This document shows positions 28,801 through 36,985 of a stretch of 64,000 nt of DNA, one piece after another. Each line of letters opens with the position of its first letter. Positions within the stretch are counted from its first letter, which is position 1. The DNA is from Marinilabiliaceae bacterium ANBcel2 (lineage in GTDB: Bacteria > Bacteroidota > Bacteroidia > Bacteroidales > Marinilabiliaceae). Below the pieces are notes generated by a model. That model was not told the origin of the DNA and did not search any database. It saw only the letters and a program-made list of their open reading frames with translations. The position numbers and the translations under genes were made by a program. The stretch is taken from positions 167,566 to 231,565 of the forward strand of contig JARULA010000004.1 in assembly GCA_029688995.1 (NCBI GenBank), read 5' to 3'.

Positions 28801-30223
28801 GGTTGTATATATCGAAGTTGGTGATACGAAAATGATTTTGGATGACGGAATGGTAACAATATATCCAAATGCGGTGTTAGACACACTTAACCATGTAACA
28901 ATAGAGATAGAAGAGTCGCAACACTCTTTCCACAATTCGCAAGTTGAAATCTTAGGGAAGTATGATTATGAAGCAAGCGGACAATATGAATTTATAAATG
29001 GCGATAAAAACATACAAATAATAAACTTTTCACAAATAGGATTAAACAACGATAACATAACAAATGCTACAGGAGAGATAAGTGAAGAGGAGATATTCAC
29101 TTTTAATCAACATTTTGCATTTAAAGGAGATGTAGCACTTGAAGCCAATGAGGAACTACTCAATTTTACGGGTGGTGCACAAATGCTTCACAAATGTCAT
29201 CAAAACGGACCTCAGGAGTATGTAAGGTTTAACTCAGCAATTGATCCAGATAGTGTTATGATTCCGGTTGGAGAAGAGGTGCAAAATTATGAATATGATG
29301 ATATATACACATCAATATACTTAAACCGAGACTCCAATCAAATATATAGTTCGTTTTTTGAAGAGAGATGGTTTTATAACGATGCTCCACTTATCTCGGC
29401 TAATGGTGTACTACACTATAACAGGGGTAGAGATAGTTATATGATAACAGGTGAAGAGTGGGTTGCCAATCCCGATACCACAGGAAATATATTAATGTTT
29501 AGCAATAATGGCTGTAATGTAACAGGAAGCGGAATTATAGATATTGGCCTTGATCTCTCTCCGGTTGAAATTTACACATCGGGAGAAGTGAAAAATAATC
29601 GAAGAGACTCACTAACTACTCTTAACACACTGTTTGCTCTTGATTTTTATCTTGATGAGGTTACCACCAATATGATTGCAGAGGGAATAAGATATGCCGA
29701 AGGAGCTGAAGAGGGAGAACCAGAGGGATATGAAACAATAAAAAGAATGTCAGAGTGGATAAGTGAAGATGTGGCCACTGATGTAGCAAGAGAACTTCAA
29801 GGTTTTGAGCCTATGGAGTCGCTTCCCGAAGAACATCAACATATGTTGGTTTTTGACGACCTTCAATGGAAATGGGACAAAAATGAGCGTGCATATATAG
29901 CAAACTCAACAGCAACAGTTATGTGGGTAAAAAATCAGCAGGTAAACAGAGAAGTAGAAGTTAAGGCTAAAATAAATTTTAGCAGAGGAGGTAACAGTAT
30001 GGATATGCTCATCAATGTAACAGAAGATGAATTCTACTTCTTTAGCTATCGAAACAGTGAAATGCAAACCCGCTCTTCATCCGAAGAGTACAACAGACAT
30101 GTACAGGCTTTGGATGAAGACGAGCGCCGAATAAGAAATATCCTGGCAGGAAGACACTACTCGTTTATACTATCTTCTGAGGCCAGATTAAGATCTTTAG
30201 AAGAGTTCTTTGAAAATTATTAA
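25808..30223 (+). CDS. Very large secreted protein of unknown function
   Basis: This 1471-residue product starts best at 25808, where MIRFAVIVIVSIFVFKPVSG forms a signal peptide. An upstream ATG at 25787 would spoil the signal and overlap prmA. I do not recognise a named domain. Residues 1-230 look helical, and the remainder is rich in short alternating beta segments with recurring units of the type 'hydrophobic-D-F/Y-x-G-x-I', as in polymer-like beta-helix or OstA/LptA-type folds; that comparison is inference. Cysteines are few, and no C-terminal sorting domain, lipobox or beta-barrel signature is evident. Expected location is the periplasm or outer-membrane face. Neighbouring prmA gives no hint of function. 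Confidence 0.8.
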   Translation: MIRFAVIVIVSIFVFKPVSGNNSFTEGGTGSFLDIIDDIYSISSDRRAARNFMSKIEDFWESPSLSQNIKEDIVQIADLMLEQRARPFPEYHNYLKTVITFVDDQHPEKKLTDWHNAINSLLSNPDIPLRHVNNLFEITFDLLENNIIFSTPAVTWYGKNPSYNFLYTDSLYLNITNNTTITCKVRQDTISIYNTKGTLNLMSGEWNGEGGVITWEQSGFDRNSVYAEINIYKIDMTRNRFNIDSVKFYNRNFFNHYLKGDLSHRVRHIRTPSASSYPQFESFEQRYTIENIQPGFNYEGGFSQHGAKVLGSGTDENPAKIEIFRNDTLFITAKSQRFALREDQIVSNQSQIEIDIDDNSISHPGLLFKYMHEKQEVQLIRDGDGISRTPFYNSYHNIYMDVEMMTWILNDSFMSMGMSPGAAENHAIFESISYFRESYFNRLQGIESTHPLQGIMNCYREYKKEPFTAKEYAQFRGLPQNQIRQQLLDLTIKGFVNYSTTTDSIYVNSKLKNYLQFRAQLKDYDVIRFRSQTPRMTPNAIFDLRNYDLELKGVKNVSISDKQNVTFFPDEERLLLKKDRNFSFDGAISSGMISMHGNGFIFNYEDFRIDLDRIDSLQMAIHTGGVDSYGRPVTQRINNTVSELSGYLQIDKPDNKSGNKDNPQYPILTSTTNSFVYYDYQSVQNGAYKREEFYFKLDPFEMKSLNRLNRNNIEFTGDFHSNIFPVIEETLIVRDDRSLGFNRETPAEGYNIYNQRATFTNSIDLSNKGLIGSGTLSYITTEAFSHEFTFLPEETHGLAERFEVNPSSTGIEFPDLQGSEIAVNYLPYEEELLADITQEPFSIFNNEAFLSGDINISPNGLAGGGRLDIAETYLISDNYIMEENVVIADTADFNISIDESADEVSFKTDNLLAHIDFEERKGTFSSHDAGSKIDFTENRYIAYISDFSWNMDNNEISLGSSGSEGNRFVSTHRRQDSLDFYVPLANYDIQNHIIHSREVVYIEVGDTKMILDDGMVTIYPNAVLDTLNHVTIEIEESQHSFHNSQVEILGKYDYEASGQYEFINGDKNIQIINFSQIGLNNDNITNATGEISEEEIFTFNQHFAFKGDVALEANEELLNFTGGAQMLHKCHQNGPQEYVRFNSAIDPDSVMIPVGEEVQNYEYDDIYTSIYLNRDSNQIYSSFFEERWFYNDAPLISANGVLHYNRGRDSYMITGEEWVANPDTTGNILMFSNNGCNVTGSGIIDIGLDLSPVEIYTSGEVKNNRRDSLTTLNTLFALDFYLDEVTTNMIAEGIRYAEGAEEGEPEGYETIKRMSEWISEDVATDVARELQGFEPMESLPEEHQHMLVFDDLQWKWDKNERAYIANSTATVMWVKNQQVNREVEVKAKINFSRGGNSMDMLINVTEDEFYFFSYRNSEMQTRSSSEEYNRHVQALDEDERRIRNILAGRHYSFILSSEARLRSLEEFFENY

Positions 30224-30245
30224 ACTCTTTCTTGCCAATTTAACT

Positions 30246-30875
30246 TTAAACAAAAGAGACAAGCTCTTCAACACTTTTTCTCACTTTTGGAGCTTGAGCA
30301 TAAACATCCTCTTTTGAACGAAAACCAACAGGTGCAATCACTACTGTGCTGTACCCCTCTTTATCCAGACCAAGAATTTTGTTAAAAGAGTCGCTGTTAA
30401 AACCCTCCATTGGACAAACATCTAAATCTTCCATAGCAGCTGTTGTAAGTAAAAAGCCAAGGGTAATATAAGCTTGCGAAGCAGCCCAGTAAAACTTCTC
30501 TTCTTCACTCTTCGCGTCGGTAGAGCCAATCATCATATCATGATAACCTTTAAGATCTTCTTCTGACACATTACGAACAGCAGCAGTATGTTTAATAAAT
30601 TTTTTTATATCCTCATGTGTAACACTCTTTTTTGCAGCAAAAACAAAAACTGCCGAAGAGTCGGAAAGCTGTGGTTGATTATAAGCTGCTTTACACAACT
30701 CCTCTTTTACTAACTGGTCCTGTACAACAACAAGTTTAAATGGCTGCAAACCATATGAAGTAGGTGCAAGTTGAACAGCATTCACCAATAACTCTATTTG
30801 ATTATCATTAAGCTTTTTACTATTATCAAACTTCTTAGTTGCGTACCTTTTGTTATATTTTTTCAAAATATCCAT
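30246..30875 (-). CDS. Nitroreductase family NAD(P)H oxidoreductase
   Basis: A 209-residue FMN-dependent nitroreductase-like protein of the NfsB/YdgI group. Conserved segments are the N-terminal NKRYATKKFD, the FMN contact QLAPTSYGLQPFKLVVV, and GFLLTTAAMEDLDVCPMEGF near the second FMN contact. Such enzymes reduce nitroaromatics, quinones or flavin with NAD(P)H; the natural substrate is unknown. It is convergent with the large secreted protein gene (22-bp gap) and divergent from the queC operon. Confidence 0.88.
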   Translation of the reverse strand: MDILKKYNKRYATKKFDNSKKLNDNQIELLVNAVQLAPTSYGLQPFKLVVVQDQLVKEELCKAAYNQPQLSDSSAVFVFAAKKSVTHEDIKKFIKHTAAVRNVSEEDLKGYHDMMIGSTDAKSEEEKFYWAASQAYITLGFLLTTAAMEDLDVCPMEGFNSDSFNKILGLDKEGYSTVVIAPVGFRSKEDVYAQAPKVRKSVEELVSFV

Positions 30876-30974
30876 AACTACATCATTTATTGTTAAACAA
30901 TGATATTTTTATTATCAAACAAAGGAGAGGCTATAATGTTTATAAAAAGGATCAATAATGTCCAAAAACTTTAC

Positions 30975-30982
30975 TACTTTTG
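30975..30982 (+). promoter_or_regulatory. Candidate promoter -7 element of the queC operon
   Basis: TACTTTTG matches the Bacteroidota TAnnTTTG element. Transcription starting just downstream would give a leader of about 130 nt whose 3' end is the preQ1 riboswitch. No clear TTTG -33 box is seen at the right distance. Confidence 0.4.
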
Positions 30983-31077
30983 CATAAAGCAAAGTTGCAT
31001 AAGATAAAGGTAACAACAAAATAGATATAGTTACTCATGCAAACTTCTACTTAAAAATTAATTTATCATAAAAGAGA

Positions 31078-31115
31078 AGACAGTTCGTAAACATCCTGTC
31101 TATAAAAAAAACTAG
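31078..31115 (+). promoter_or_regulatory. preQ1-I riboswitch upstream of queC
   Basis: The element has a 6-bp P1 stem AGACAG (31078-31083) with CTGTCT (31096-31101). The loop begins with the conserved TTCG, continues TAAACATC, and the stem is followed by the A-rich tail ATAAAAAAAACTAG. These match the class I preQ1 aptamer: GGUUC-type loop start, AUCC before the stem closes, and a UAAAAAACUA tail that folds back as a pseudoknot. The tail ends 4 bp before the queC ATG, so ligand binding would most simply block translation starts. No terminator hairpin follows. Position before queC-queE-queF agrees with feedback by preQ1 or preQ0. Confidence 0.88.
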
Positions 31116-31119
31116 TTAT

Positions 31120-31791
31120 ATGAAAAAAGCTGTTATTCTTCTATCGGGCGGACTCGATTCTACAGTGGCGTTATGGGTAGCAATAAATAAAGGATATGAA
31201 CTTTATACTCTCAGTTTTAAATATGGACAAAAACATGATAGAGAGTTAGAGGCCGCTAAAAAAATCTCCCTAAAAGCAAACTCAAAAGAGCACAAGGTAA
31301 TCTCAATTAATATGGACTCTTGGGGAGGCTCCTCTCTAACCGACAAAAAAAGAGAGGTCGAAAACGGAGAAATCAATCGTAACGATATTCCTGACACATA
31401 TGTGCCTGCCCGCAATATGATATTTTTATCATTAGCCGCATCATATGCCGAATCTATAAATGCTCAGGATATTTTCATCGGTGTTAGCGAGATTGACTAC
31501 TCAGGATATATTGACTGCAGGCAATCATTTATCACTGCAATGGAGAATGCAATTAATATGGGAACTGTAATGGCAGTAGAAAAAAACAGACCCCTAAAAA
31601 TTCATACCCCATTTATAGATAAAACCAAAGCAGAAGAGATTATTACAGGAGTTGATCTTGGTGCTCCCTTAGAGTTAACCTGGAGTTGTTATAGAGGCAG
31701 TAAAAAACCATGTGGAACCTGCGATAGCTGTCTGTTAAGGGCAAAAGCATTTAAAGAAGCAGGTGTTACCGATTATGCATTAAAAGCTTAA
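31120..31791 (+). CDS. queC: 7-cyano-7-deazaguanine synthase QueC
   Basis: A 223-residue ATP-dependent enzyme turning 7-carboxy-7-deazaguanine and ammonia into preQ0. The PP-loop LLSGGLDSTVALW is at the N-terminus. The zinc site is formed by the cysteines in TWSCYRGSKKPCGTCDSC. VPARNMIFLSLA is another family block. It is the first gene of the operon, directly behind the preQ1-I riboswitch, and ends 2 bp before queE. Confidence 0.96.
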   Translation: MKKAVILLSGGLDSTVALWVAINKGYELYTLSFKYGQKHDRELEAAKKISLKANSKEHKVISINMDSWGGSSLTDKKREVENGEINRNDIPDTYVPARNMIFLSLAASYAESINAQDIFIGVSEIDYSGYIDCRQSFITAMENAINMGTVMAVEKNRPLKIHTPFIDKTKAEEIITGVDLGAPLELTWSCYRGSKKPCGTCDSCLLRAKAFKEAGVTDYALKA

Positions 31792-31793
31792 AA

Positions 31794-32624
31794 ATGGAAA
31801 AAAGAACTCTTATATTATCACAAGAGGGAGTTTTCCCTGTAACCGGTAACAAACTCAATAAAGAGAATGATAGTTGGCCTGCAACAGGCATAGGAATTTC
31901 GGGAACCATACAAGGTGAAGGTAAGCTTACCGGGGTACCCTCACTTTTTATACGACTGGCAGGTTGCAATATTCGCTGTGCCTGGGAACTGCCCGATGGA
32001 ACTATATCAAGATGTGATACCCCTCACAGTCTGTCATTTAACTCTCCCTCGGTATTTAAAGCAAAAATATCAGACATAACTAAAACCATTTTTGCTAATC
32101 TGGGCTCATTAAATCACATTGTAATAACAGGTGGTGAGCCATTGTTGCAAAAAGATGAGTTGAAAATTTTAATTAGTAAATTAAAAGAGGAAAATAAAAA
32201 TCTTCACATAACAATAGAAACAAACGGCACTATATATGACAGGTCAGTAGCTGAATTATGCGACTTAATAAGCATATCACCCAAATTAAAAGGGTCATGT
32301 TTTGCGATCAGTAAAAATAAGTGCGATATTAAAAGAGTTGATATTAAAACAATTCAGGCCTATATAGATAGTTGTAAAAAAAACAACAAAGAGTTTCAAT
32401 TAAAATTTGTTGTTTCAAAACCTCACGAAGAGAATGAGATAAAAGAGATCATAAGTAAATTAAAAGGCTTTAGCCTTTTTGACATCATTTGCATGCCTTT
32501 AGGTGCATCGCCAAAAGAGATATTAAAAACATCTTCAATAGCACTAAAAATGGCTATCGCAAACAACTGGAGATTCTCTCCCAGAGAACATATTACCCTT
32601 TTTGGCAATAAAACAGGAACCTGA
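31794..32624 (+). CDS. queE: 7-carboxy-7-deazaguanine synthase QueE, insertion in the radical-SAM motif
   Basis: A 276-residue radical SAM enzyme converting 6-carboxytetrahydropterin to 7-carboxy-7-deazaguanine. The cluster-binding site is in AGCNIRCAWELPDGTISRCD. Its cysteine spacing is CX3CX11C, not the standard CX3CX2C, because of a nine-residue insertion. The SAM-binding GGE motif appears in VITGGEPLLQ. TNGT follows in ITIETNGTIY, and CMPLGASPKEI matches the family end. The N-terminal 30 residues and overall length exceed the minimal family size. It lies between queC and queF in one operon. Confidence 0.92.
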   Translation: MEKRTLILSQEGVFPVTGNKLNKENDSWPATGIGISGTIQGEGKLTGVPSLFIRLAGCNIRCAWELPDGTISRCDTPHSLSFNSPSVFKAKISDITKTIFANLGSLNHIVITGGEPLLQKDELKILISKLKEENKNLHITIETNGTIYDRSVAELCDLISISPKLKGSCFAISKNKCDIKRVDIKTIQAYIDSCKKNNKEFQLKFVVSKPHEENEIKEIISKLKGFSLFDIICMPLGASPKEILKTSSIALKMAIANNWRFSPREHITLFGNKTGT

Positions 32625-32684
32625 TCTTTATAAAAATATATCTAATAAAATCAAATTATAGAGAGTCAATTTAAAACATTTGTA

Positions 32685-33569
32685 ATGCTAGAGGCTGCCG
32701 AAGCAAAATTTTTAGGTAAAAAGACAAAATATCCCCAAAAATATGACCCCAATTTTTTGGTGGCCGTACCTCGCTATATAAACAGAAAAATATATGGTAT
32801 ATATGAAGAGAATCTCCCATTTACAGGCATTGATGTGTGGCATGCTTGGGAGGTAAGTTTTTGCACACAAAGAGGTTTACCGGTAAGTGGAGTGGTGAAA
32901 CTTCTCTACCCTGCTCAAAGTAAATTTATCGTTGAGAGTAAATCATTAAAGCTTTACCTTAACAGCTTTAATATGGAGCAGCTAGCCGAAGATCGCACTC
33001 AAAGTATAAATACATTTTTAAAAATAGTAAAAAAGGATATCTCAAAACTACTATCAACCAATATTGAGATAACCTTTTTTAAAAATGATGAAAAAGATAA
33101 AGGTTTTGATTATTTAGATTATCCCCTGCTTGAAAATATTAATACAACTGCCAATATAGTATTTAAGCACTACACCGAAAATGTTAAACTACTAAAAAAA
33201 TCAAGCAATAAAACAGTTAAATCTATAAAATACTCAACTCATCTTTTAAGAAGTAACTGTAAAATTACTAATCAACCCGACTGGGGAACGGTATATATAT
33301 ATTTAAAAGGGCGCAACAAACCCACACCTGAAAGTCTGTTATCATATATAGTCTCATTACGCAACGAAAACCATTTTCATGAAGAGATATGTGAACTTAT
33401 ATATAAAAGATTATATGATTACTTTACTCCTGAAGAACTTATGGTAACATGTATATACACAAGAAGAGGAGGCATTGATATCTCTCCCTCAAGATCAAGC
33501 CACCCGCATCTTATGCCAAAACATTTAACCAATAGCACAATATTGTCACAAAAATTATTACGCCAATAG
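32685..33569 (+). CDS. queF: NADPH-dependent preQ0 reductase QueF, type II (long form)
   Basis: A 294-residue bimodular T-fold enzyme like the E. coli enzyme, about twice the length of the short unimodular type. It reduces the nitrile of preQ0 to the amine of preQ1 with two NADPH. The N-terminal half carries the NADPH-binding motif ESKSLKLYLNSFN. The C-terminal half carries the catalytic cysteine in LLRSNCKITNQPDWG, with ENHFHEEICE and YTRRGGIDISPSRS further on. It follows queE by 60 bp. Its product preQ1 is the ligand of the operon's riboswitch, so queF closes a feedback loop. Confidence 0.95.
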   Translation: MLEAAEAKFLGKKTKYPQKYDPNFLVAVPRYINRKIYGIYEENLPFTGIDVWHAWEVSFCTQRGLPVSGVVKLLYPAQSKFIVESKSLKLYLNSFNMEQLAEDRTQSINTFLKIVKKDISKLLSTNIEITFFKNDEKDKGFDYLDYPLLENINTTANIVFKHYTENVKLLKKSSNKTVKSIKYSTHLLRSNCKITNQPDWGTVYIYLKGRNKPTPESLLSYIVSLRNENHFHEEICELIYKRLYDYFTPEELMVTCIYTRRGGIDISPSRSSHPHLMPKHLTNSTILSQKLLRQ

Positions 33570-33571
33570 TT

Positions 33572-34354
33572 TTAACTATCTTTAGGCGGTAAAAAGCTAT
33601 TCTCCTGAGTTACAGCACCATCAACAGGCATTATAACACCACTAATCCAGGATGCAGCATCAGACATTAAAAAATCAACCGCATTGGCAATATCTTGAGG
33701 CTCTCCAATCCTTTTAAGCGGATGCCTCACCTTTGCAGCTTCAATCATCTCCTCATAAACCTTCTCATCATCAATAATATCATTATCAAAATGGAGGTTG
33801 GTTCGTACTAATCCCGGATTTATGGAGTTAACGCGAATGTTGTACGGACCAAGATCGCCGGCTAAAAAACGTGTTAACATATCAAGACCGGCTTTTGATA
33901 CAGAATAACCAATGCTGGTTCCCGGTCGTAAACCGGCTATTGAAGAGATATTTACAATAGAAGCTCCTCCTGCTCTTTTCAAAAAGGGAAGCAGTGCTTT
34001 CGTTAATAAAAAGGGTCCTGTAAGATTAATATCAAGCATTTGATGCCACTGCTCTACAGTTAATGACTCTAAAGTTCCGGTTGACAAAACCCCGGCGCTA
34101 TTTACCAATCCATGCAAAACACCATAATTTTCTTTTAAATAATCTACTACCTTGTCAACATCCTCCTGTTTTGAAATATCACCGGTAAAAAAATCAACCA
34201 CACCTTCTAAATGAGGTTTTTCTCCATAAGCTCTAACAATCTTTTTTTCACTGCGAGTTACCGAAATAACCTTATCACCATTTTTAATAAATTTTTCTGC
34301 AACTGCAAGTCCAATCCCCGAACTTCCTCCAGTAATTAAATATACTTTATCCAT
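33572..34354 (-). CDS. Short-chain dehydrogenase/reductase
   Basis: A 260-residue classical SDR. The cofactor motif ITGGSSGIGLAVAEK is at the N-terminus, NSAG follows in HGLVNSAGVLS, and the catalytic set is S in VNISSIAGL with YSVSK (Y and K). The C-terminal SWISGVIMPVDGA is typical. The ATG at 34354 is preferred; the frame also has an upstream start at 34375. It is convergent with queF, with stops only 2 bp apart. The substrate cannot be told from sequence. Confidence 0.88.
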   Translation of the reverse strand: MDKVYLITGGSSGIGLAVAEKFIKNGDKVISVTRSEKKIVRAYGEKPHLEGVVDFFTGDISKQEDVDKVVDYLKENYGVLHGLVNSAGVLSTGTLESLTVEQWHQMLDINLTGPFLLTKALLPFLKRAGGASIVNISSIAGLRPGTSIGYSVSKAGLDMLTRFLAGDLGPYNIRVNSINPGLVRTNLHFDNDIIDDEKVYEEMIEAAKVRHPLKRIGEPQDIANAVDFLMSDAASWISGVIMPVDGAVTQENSFLPPKDS

Positions 34355-34422
34355 AACTATCTCTTTTTTATTCAACTTTACAGTTAAACTATTTTATAAT
34401 AAAAAAAAGAAAAAAGCAAATT

Positions 34423-35103
34423 TTATAATAAATTCATAAGTTCATTTCTTCTATTTATGGTTATATGCTTTCCTTTTGCATCTATTACTCCTTCTTTATC
34501 TAAAACACGAATTGTACGTGAAAGTGAGGGACGTGTAACTCCAAAAAGTTCAGAAAGTTCTTCATGACTGCTTTTTAATATTACACTCCCCTTCTTGTGT
34601 ATATCCTGCTCTAATAGATAGAGTGCAATTTTACTTTTTAAAGATTTAAATGATAAAAACTTAAGTTTATTTGATATAAACTGTGCTCTGTTAGATACTG
34701 CATCCATAAAATTATTAAGAAAGAAGCTATTTAACTGTATTAAAGAGATTACCGAGTTCAACGGTAAGCTTAAAATAGTTACATCTTCATTGGCTGTTAT
34801 AGTAACGGGATAAAAATTTCTGTTCCCAAAAAGAAAAGCAACCGCTATAGGTCGCCCCTCTGTGATATCCTCTATCTTTAAAACGCCCCCTTTCATATTA
34901 ATCATTTCACCCCTTACACTCCCTTTTAAAACAATACCAAGTGACTTACACTCATCTCCACTTAAAGCTATTACATCATCTCTTCTATATCTTTTAATTT
35001 GAAAATTAATCTTTTTCAAAAGCATCTCAACACTCTTTCTATCAATCCCTTTAAAAAGAGGAGAATTAAAAAGATGGTCACCATAATTACTATTCCAATC
35101 CAT
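34423..35103 (-). CDS. Crp/Fnr-family transcriptional regulator, probably nitrosative-stress type (HcpR-like)
   Basis: A 226-residue protein with an N-terminal cyclic-nucleotide-binding-like sensor domain, a dimerisation helix, and a C-terminal winged helix around SHEELSELFGVTRPSLSRTI. The N-terminal cysteines that bind Fe-S in Fnr are absent; only one cysteine is found (ECKSLG). A haem or small-molecule sensor is therefore more likely than an Fe-S sensor. It is divergent from an Fe-S protein gene, with a perfect dyad TTGTAAC-N4-GTTACAA between them, and nrfHA follows. This setting suits an HcpR- or Dnr-type regulator of nitrite and nitric oxide metabolism, which is an inference. Confidence 0.85.
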   Translation of the reverse strand: MDWNSNYGDHLFNSPLFKGIDRKSVEMLLKKINFQIKRYRRDDVIALSGDECKSLGIVLKGSVRGEMINMKGGVLKIEDITEGRPIAVAFLFGNRNFYPVTITANEDVTILSLPLNSVISLIQLNSFFLNNFMDAVSNRAQFISNKLKFLSFKSLKSKIALYLLEQDIHKKGSVILKSSHEELSELFGVTRPSLSRTIRVLDKEGVIDAKGKHITINRRNELMNLL

Positions 35104-35130
35104 AACAAATTTTACAAAAAAGATGCAAAA

Positions 35131-35148
35131 TTGTAACCAATGTTACAA
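35131..35148. promoter_or_regulatory. Perfect dyad, probable operator of the Crp/Fnr regulator
   Basis: The 18-bp sequence TTGTAACCAATGTTACAA has perfect 7-bp half-sites separated by 4 bp. It lies between the divergent regulator gene (start at 35103) and the Fe-S protein gene (start at 35205). Its symmetry and length are those of Crp/Fnr-type binding sites (Fnr-like TTGAT half-sites are replaced by TTGTAAC). One site in this place could serve autoregulation and control of the Fe-S gene. Confidence 0.75.
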
Positions 35149-35204
35149 AAAGAGCAATTAAGTTCCTCTACTTTTGAATCAAAGATAAATAAAACCTGAA
35201 AAAG

Positions 35205-36107
35205 ATGATAAGAGAGATAGTAAATATTAATGAAGAGTTGTGTGATGGATGCGGAGAGTGCATCCCTTCATGCCACGAAGGAGCTCTGCAGATGATTGAC
35301 GGAAAAGCAAGATTAATTAGTGATCTTTTATGTGACGGACTTGGAGCTTGTATAGGGCATTGTCCTCAAGGTGCTATCACAATAGAAAAACGAGAAGCCG
35401 AACCATATGATGAAGTAAAAGCAATAAAACTAATAATTCCAAAAGGTAAAAATACGGTAATTGCTCATCTAAAACATCTGCGCGACCATAATGAAAAAGC
35501 ATACATAAAAGAGGCTGTTCAATATATGAAAGCAAACAAAGAGGATTTGCCTTTTGATATAGATGAAGTAATAACAGAAATGCATAAATCAGAAAAAGGA
35601 GATAACAACATGAATGTTTCAGGAAAAGGATGCCCGGGATTAGTTGAGAAATCAATAAACAGAGAGGCAGTAAAACCCGGTTCAAATCTTTCATTTTCAC
35701 CTCAGCAAACTGATAGTCAAAACAGATCAGAGTTAAGACAATGGCCTGTACAAATGCACCTTATTAATCCCTCATCATCACTATTTACAAATAGTGATAT
35801 GATATTGGCAGCTGATTGTGCTGCTTTTGCCATGGGAGACTTTCACACGCGGCTATTAAAAAACAAAACTTTAGCTATTGCATGCCCAAAACTTGATAGT
35901 GGTATAGAAACATACCTTCAAAAATTGATTGCATTAATTGATACTGCTAAAATAAACACCTTATCAGTAGTAATAATGGAAGTTCCTTGTTGTTCAGGAC
36001 TGTTACAATTAGCAAAAGCAGCAACAGAAAAAGCAGCAAGAAAAGTTCCATTAAAGATGATTAAAATTTCATCGGCAGGAGATATTCTTAACAATGAGTG
36101 GATATGA
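35205..36107 (+). CDS. Ferredoxin-type Fe-S protein linked to nitrosative stress
   Basis: A 300-residue cytoplasmic protein. The N-terminus carries a complete 4Fe-4S motif, CDGCGECIPSCHEGA, followed by a second one, CDGLGACIGHCPQGA, in which the second cysteine position is leucine. The second site may therefore hold a cluster with a non-cysteine ligand or a 3Fe-4S cluster; the same CDGLGAC pattern is, as I recall, usual in this family. The C-terminal 120 residues carry CPKL and EVPCCSGL, further cysteines. Relatives are often next to the hybrid cluster protein gene hcp, which is not visible here. It is preceded by the dyad at 35131 and followed by nrfHA on the same strand. Confidence 0.82.
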   Translation: MIREIVNINEELCDGCGECIPSCHEGALQMIDGKARLISDLLCDGLGACIGHCPQGAITIEKREAEPYDEVKAIKLIIPKGKNTVIAHLKHLRDHNEKAYIKEAVQYMKANKEDLPFDIDEVITEMHKSEKGDNNMNVSGKGCPGLVEKSINREAVKPGSNLSFSPQQTDSQNRSELRQWPVQMHLINPSSSLFTNSDMILAADCAAFAMGDFHTRLLKNKTLAIACPKLDSGIETYLQKLIALIDTAKINTLSVVIMEVPCCSGLLQLAKAATEKAARKVPLKMIKISSAGDILNNEWI

Positions 36108-36212
36108 AAATTTAATATTAGCGGAATATCTACTGTAGAGGAAGATATAAAATCGATGGTAGGATAAACTTAAATTGTAGATTTACAGTTAACTTAATAA
36201 GTTACTAACAAA

Positions 36213-36245
36213 GGGCTGTGGAGATAATAACTTCACAGTTCTTTT
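36213..36245 (+). terminator. Weak hairpin after the Fe-S protein gene
   Basis: CTGTGGAG (36216-36223) pairs with CTTCACAG (36231-36238) through seven Watson-Crick pairs and one G-T pair, then TTCTTTTATTT follows. The tail is only partly T-rich, so termination may be incomplete. Confidence 0.5.
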
Positions 36246-36386
36246 ATTTATTAATAGTTTATTAAAGTAATCTTTACCCTCTGCTTATTTAAATTCATTA
36301 TATATTAGCCACATCACCATTTTTTATTAACAAAATTGCATCATTTTAAACCATTTTAAACTATTTTAAAAAGAAAATTCAAACCA

Positions 36387-36974
36387 GTGCGTAAAATAAA
36401 ACAAATAGTTTATTGGTTAACACCTCCTGATCAATGGAAATGCCCGGTAATAATAGTTTTGGGCATTTTTGTCGCACTGGCAACTTTTGTTTTTCATCTA
36501 TCAAAAGCACCTTCATACCTCTCCGATCAACCACAAACATGCGTTAACTGCCATGTTATGGGTCCGCAGTACGCTTCATGGTATCACAGCTCACACCGCG
36601 AAGTTGCCTCATGTAATGATTGTCATGTTCCGCACAATAACATACTAAACCACTACTACTTTAAAGCAAAAGATGGAATGCGACACTCCTATATGTTTAC
36701 ATTCAGATTAGAACCACAGGTTATAAGAATCCATCAGGCAGGAAAAGATGTTGTGCAAGATAACTGTATACGATGTCATACAGAGCAGATACACGATATA
36801 AAATTACAAACAATGCGGCCACATTTTACAGCAAAAATTGATAACGCATACTGCATTGAATGTCATAGAGATGTACCGCACGGTACGGTAAGTAGCTTAT
36901 CAAGCATTCGTGATGCACACATACCCGTACCTGCCAGTCCGGTCCCCGAATGGCTAAGATCACTAACAAAATAA
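36387..36974 (+). CDS. nrfH: Cytochrome c nitrite reductase small subunit NrfH
   Basis: A 195-residue NapC/NirT-family tetrahaem cytochrome with a GTG start. One transmembrane helix lies near residues 20-38. Four CXXCH sites follow: CVNCH (52-56), CNDCH (76-80), CIRCH and CIECH. NrfH takes electrons from menaquinol in the membrane and feeds the catalytic subunit NrfA on the periplasmic side. The nrfA frame is open from 25 bp before the nrfH stop, so the two are translationally close. No haem lyase or assembly genes are in the window. Confidence 0.95.
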   Translation: MRKIKQIVYWLTPPDQWKCPVIIVLGIFVALATFVFHLSKAPSYLSDQPQTCVNCHVMGPQYASWYHSSHREVASCNDCHVPHNNILNHYYFKAKDGMRHSYMFTFRLEPQVIRIHQAGKDVVQDNCIRCHTEQIHDIKLQTMRPHFTAKIDNAYCIECHRDVPHGTVSSLSSIRDAHIPVPASPVPEWLRSLTK

Positions 36975-36985
36975 AACCCATTTAT

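Noticed and set aside
36175..36188. Second Crp/Fnr-type site before nrfH
   Set aside because: The half-sites are only 4 bp (TGTA/TACA) and the overall length differs from the 18-bp dyad; it is mentioned as a weak possibility only.
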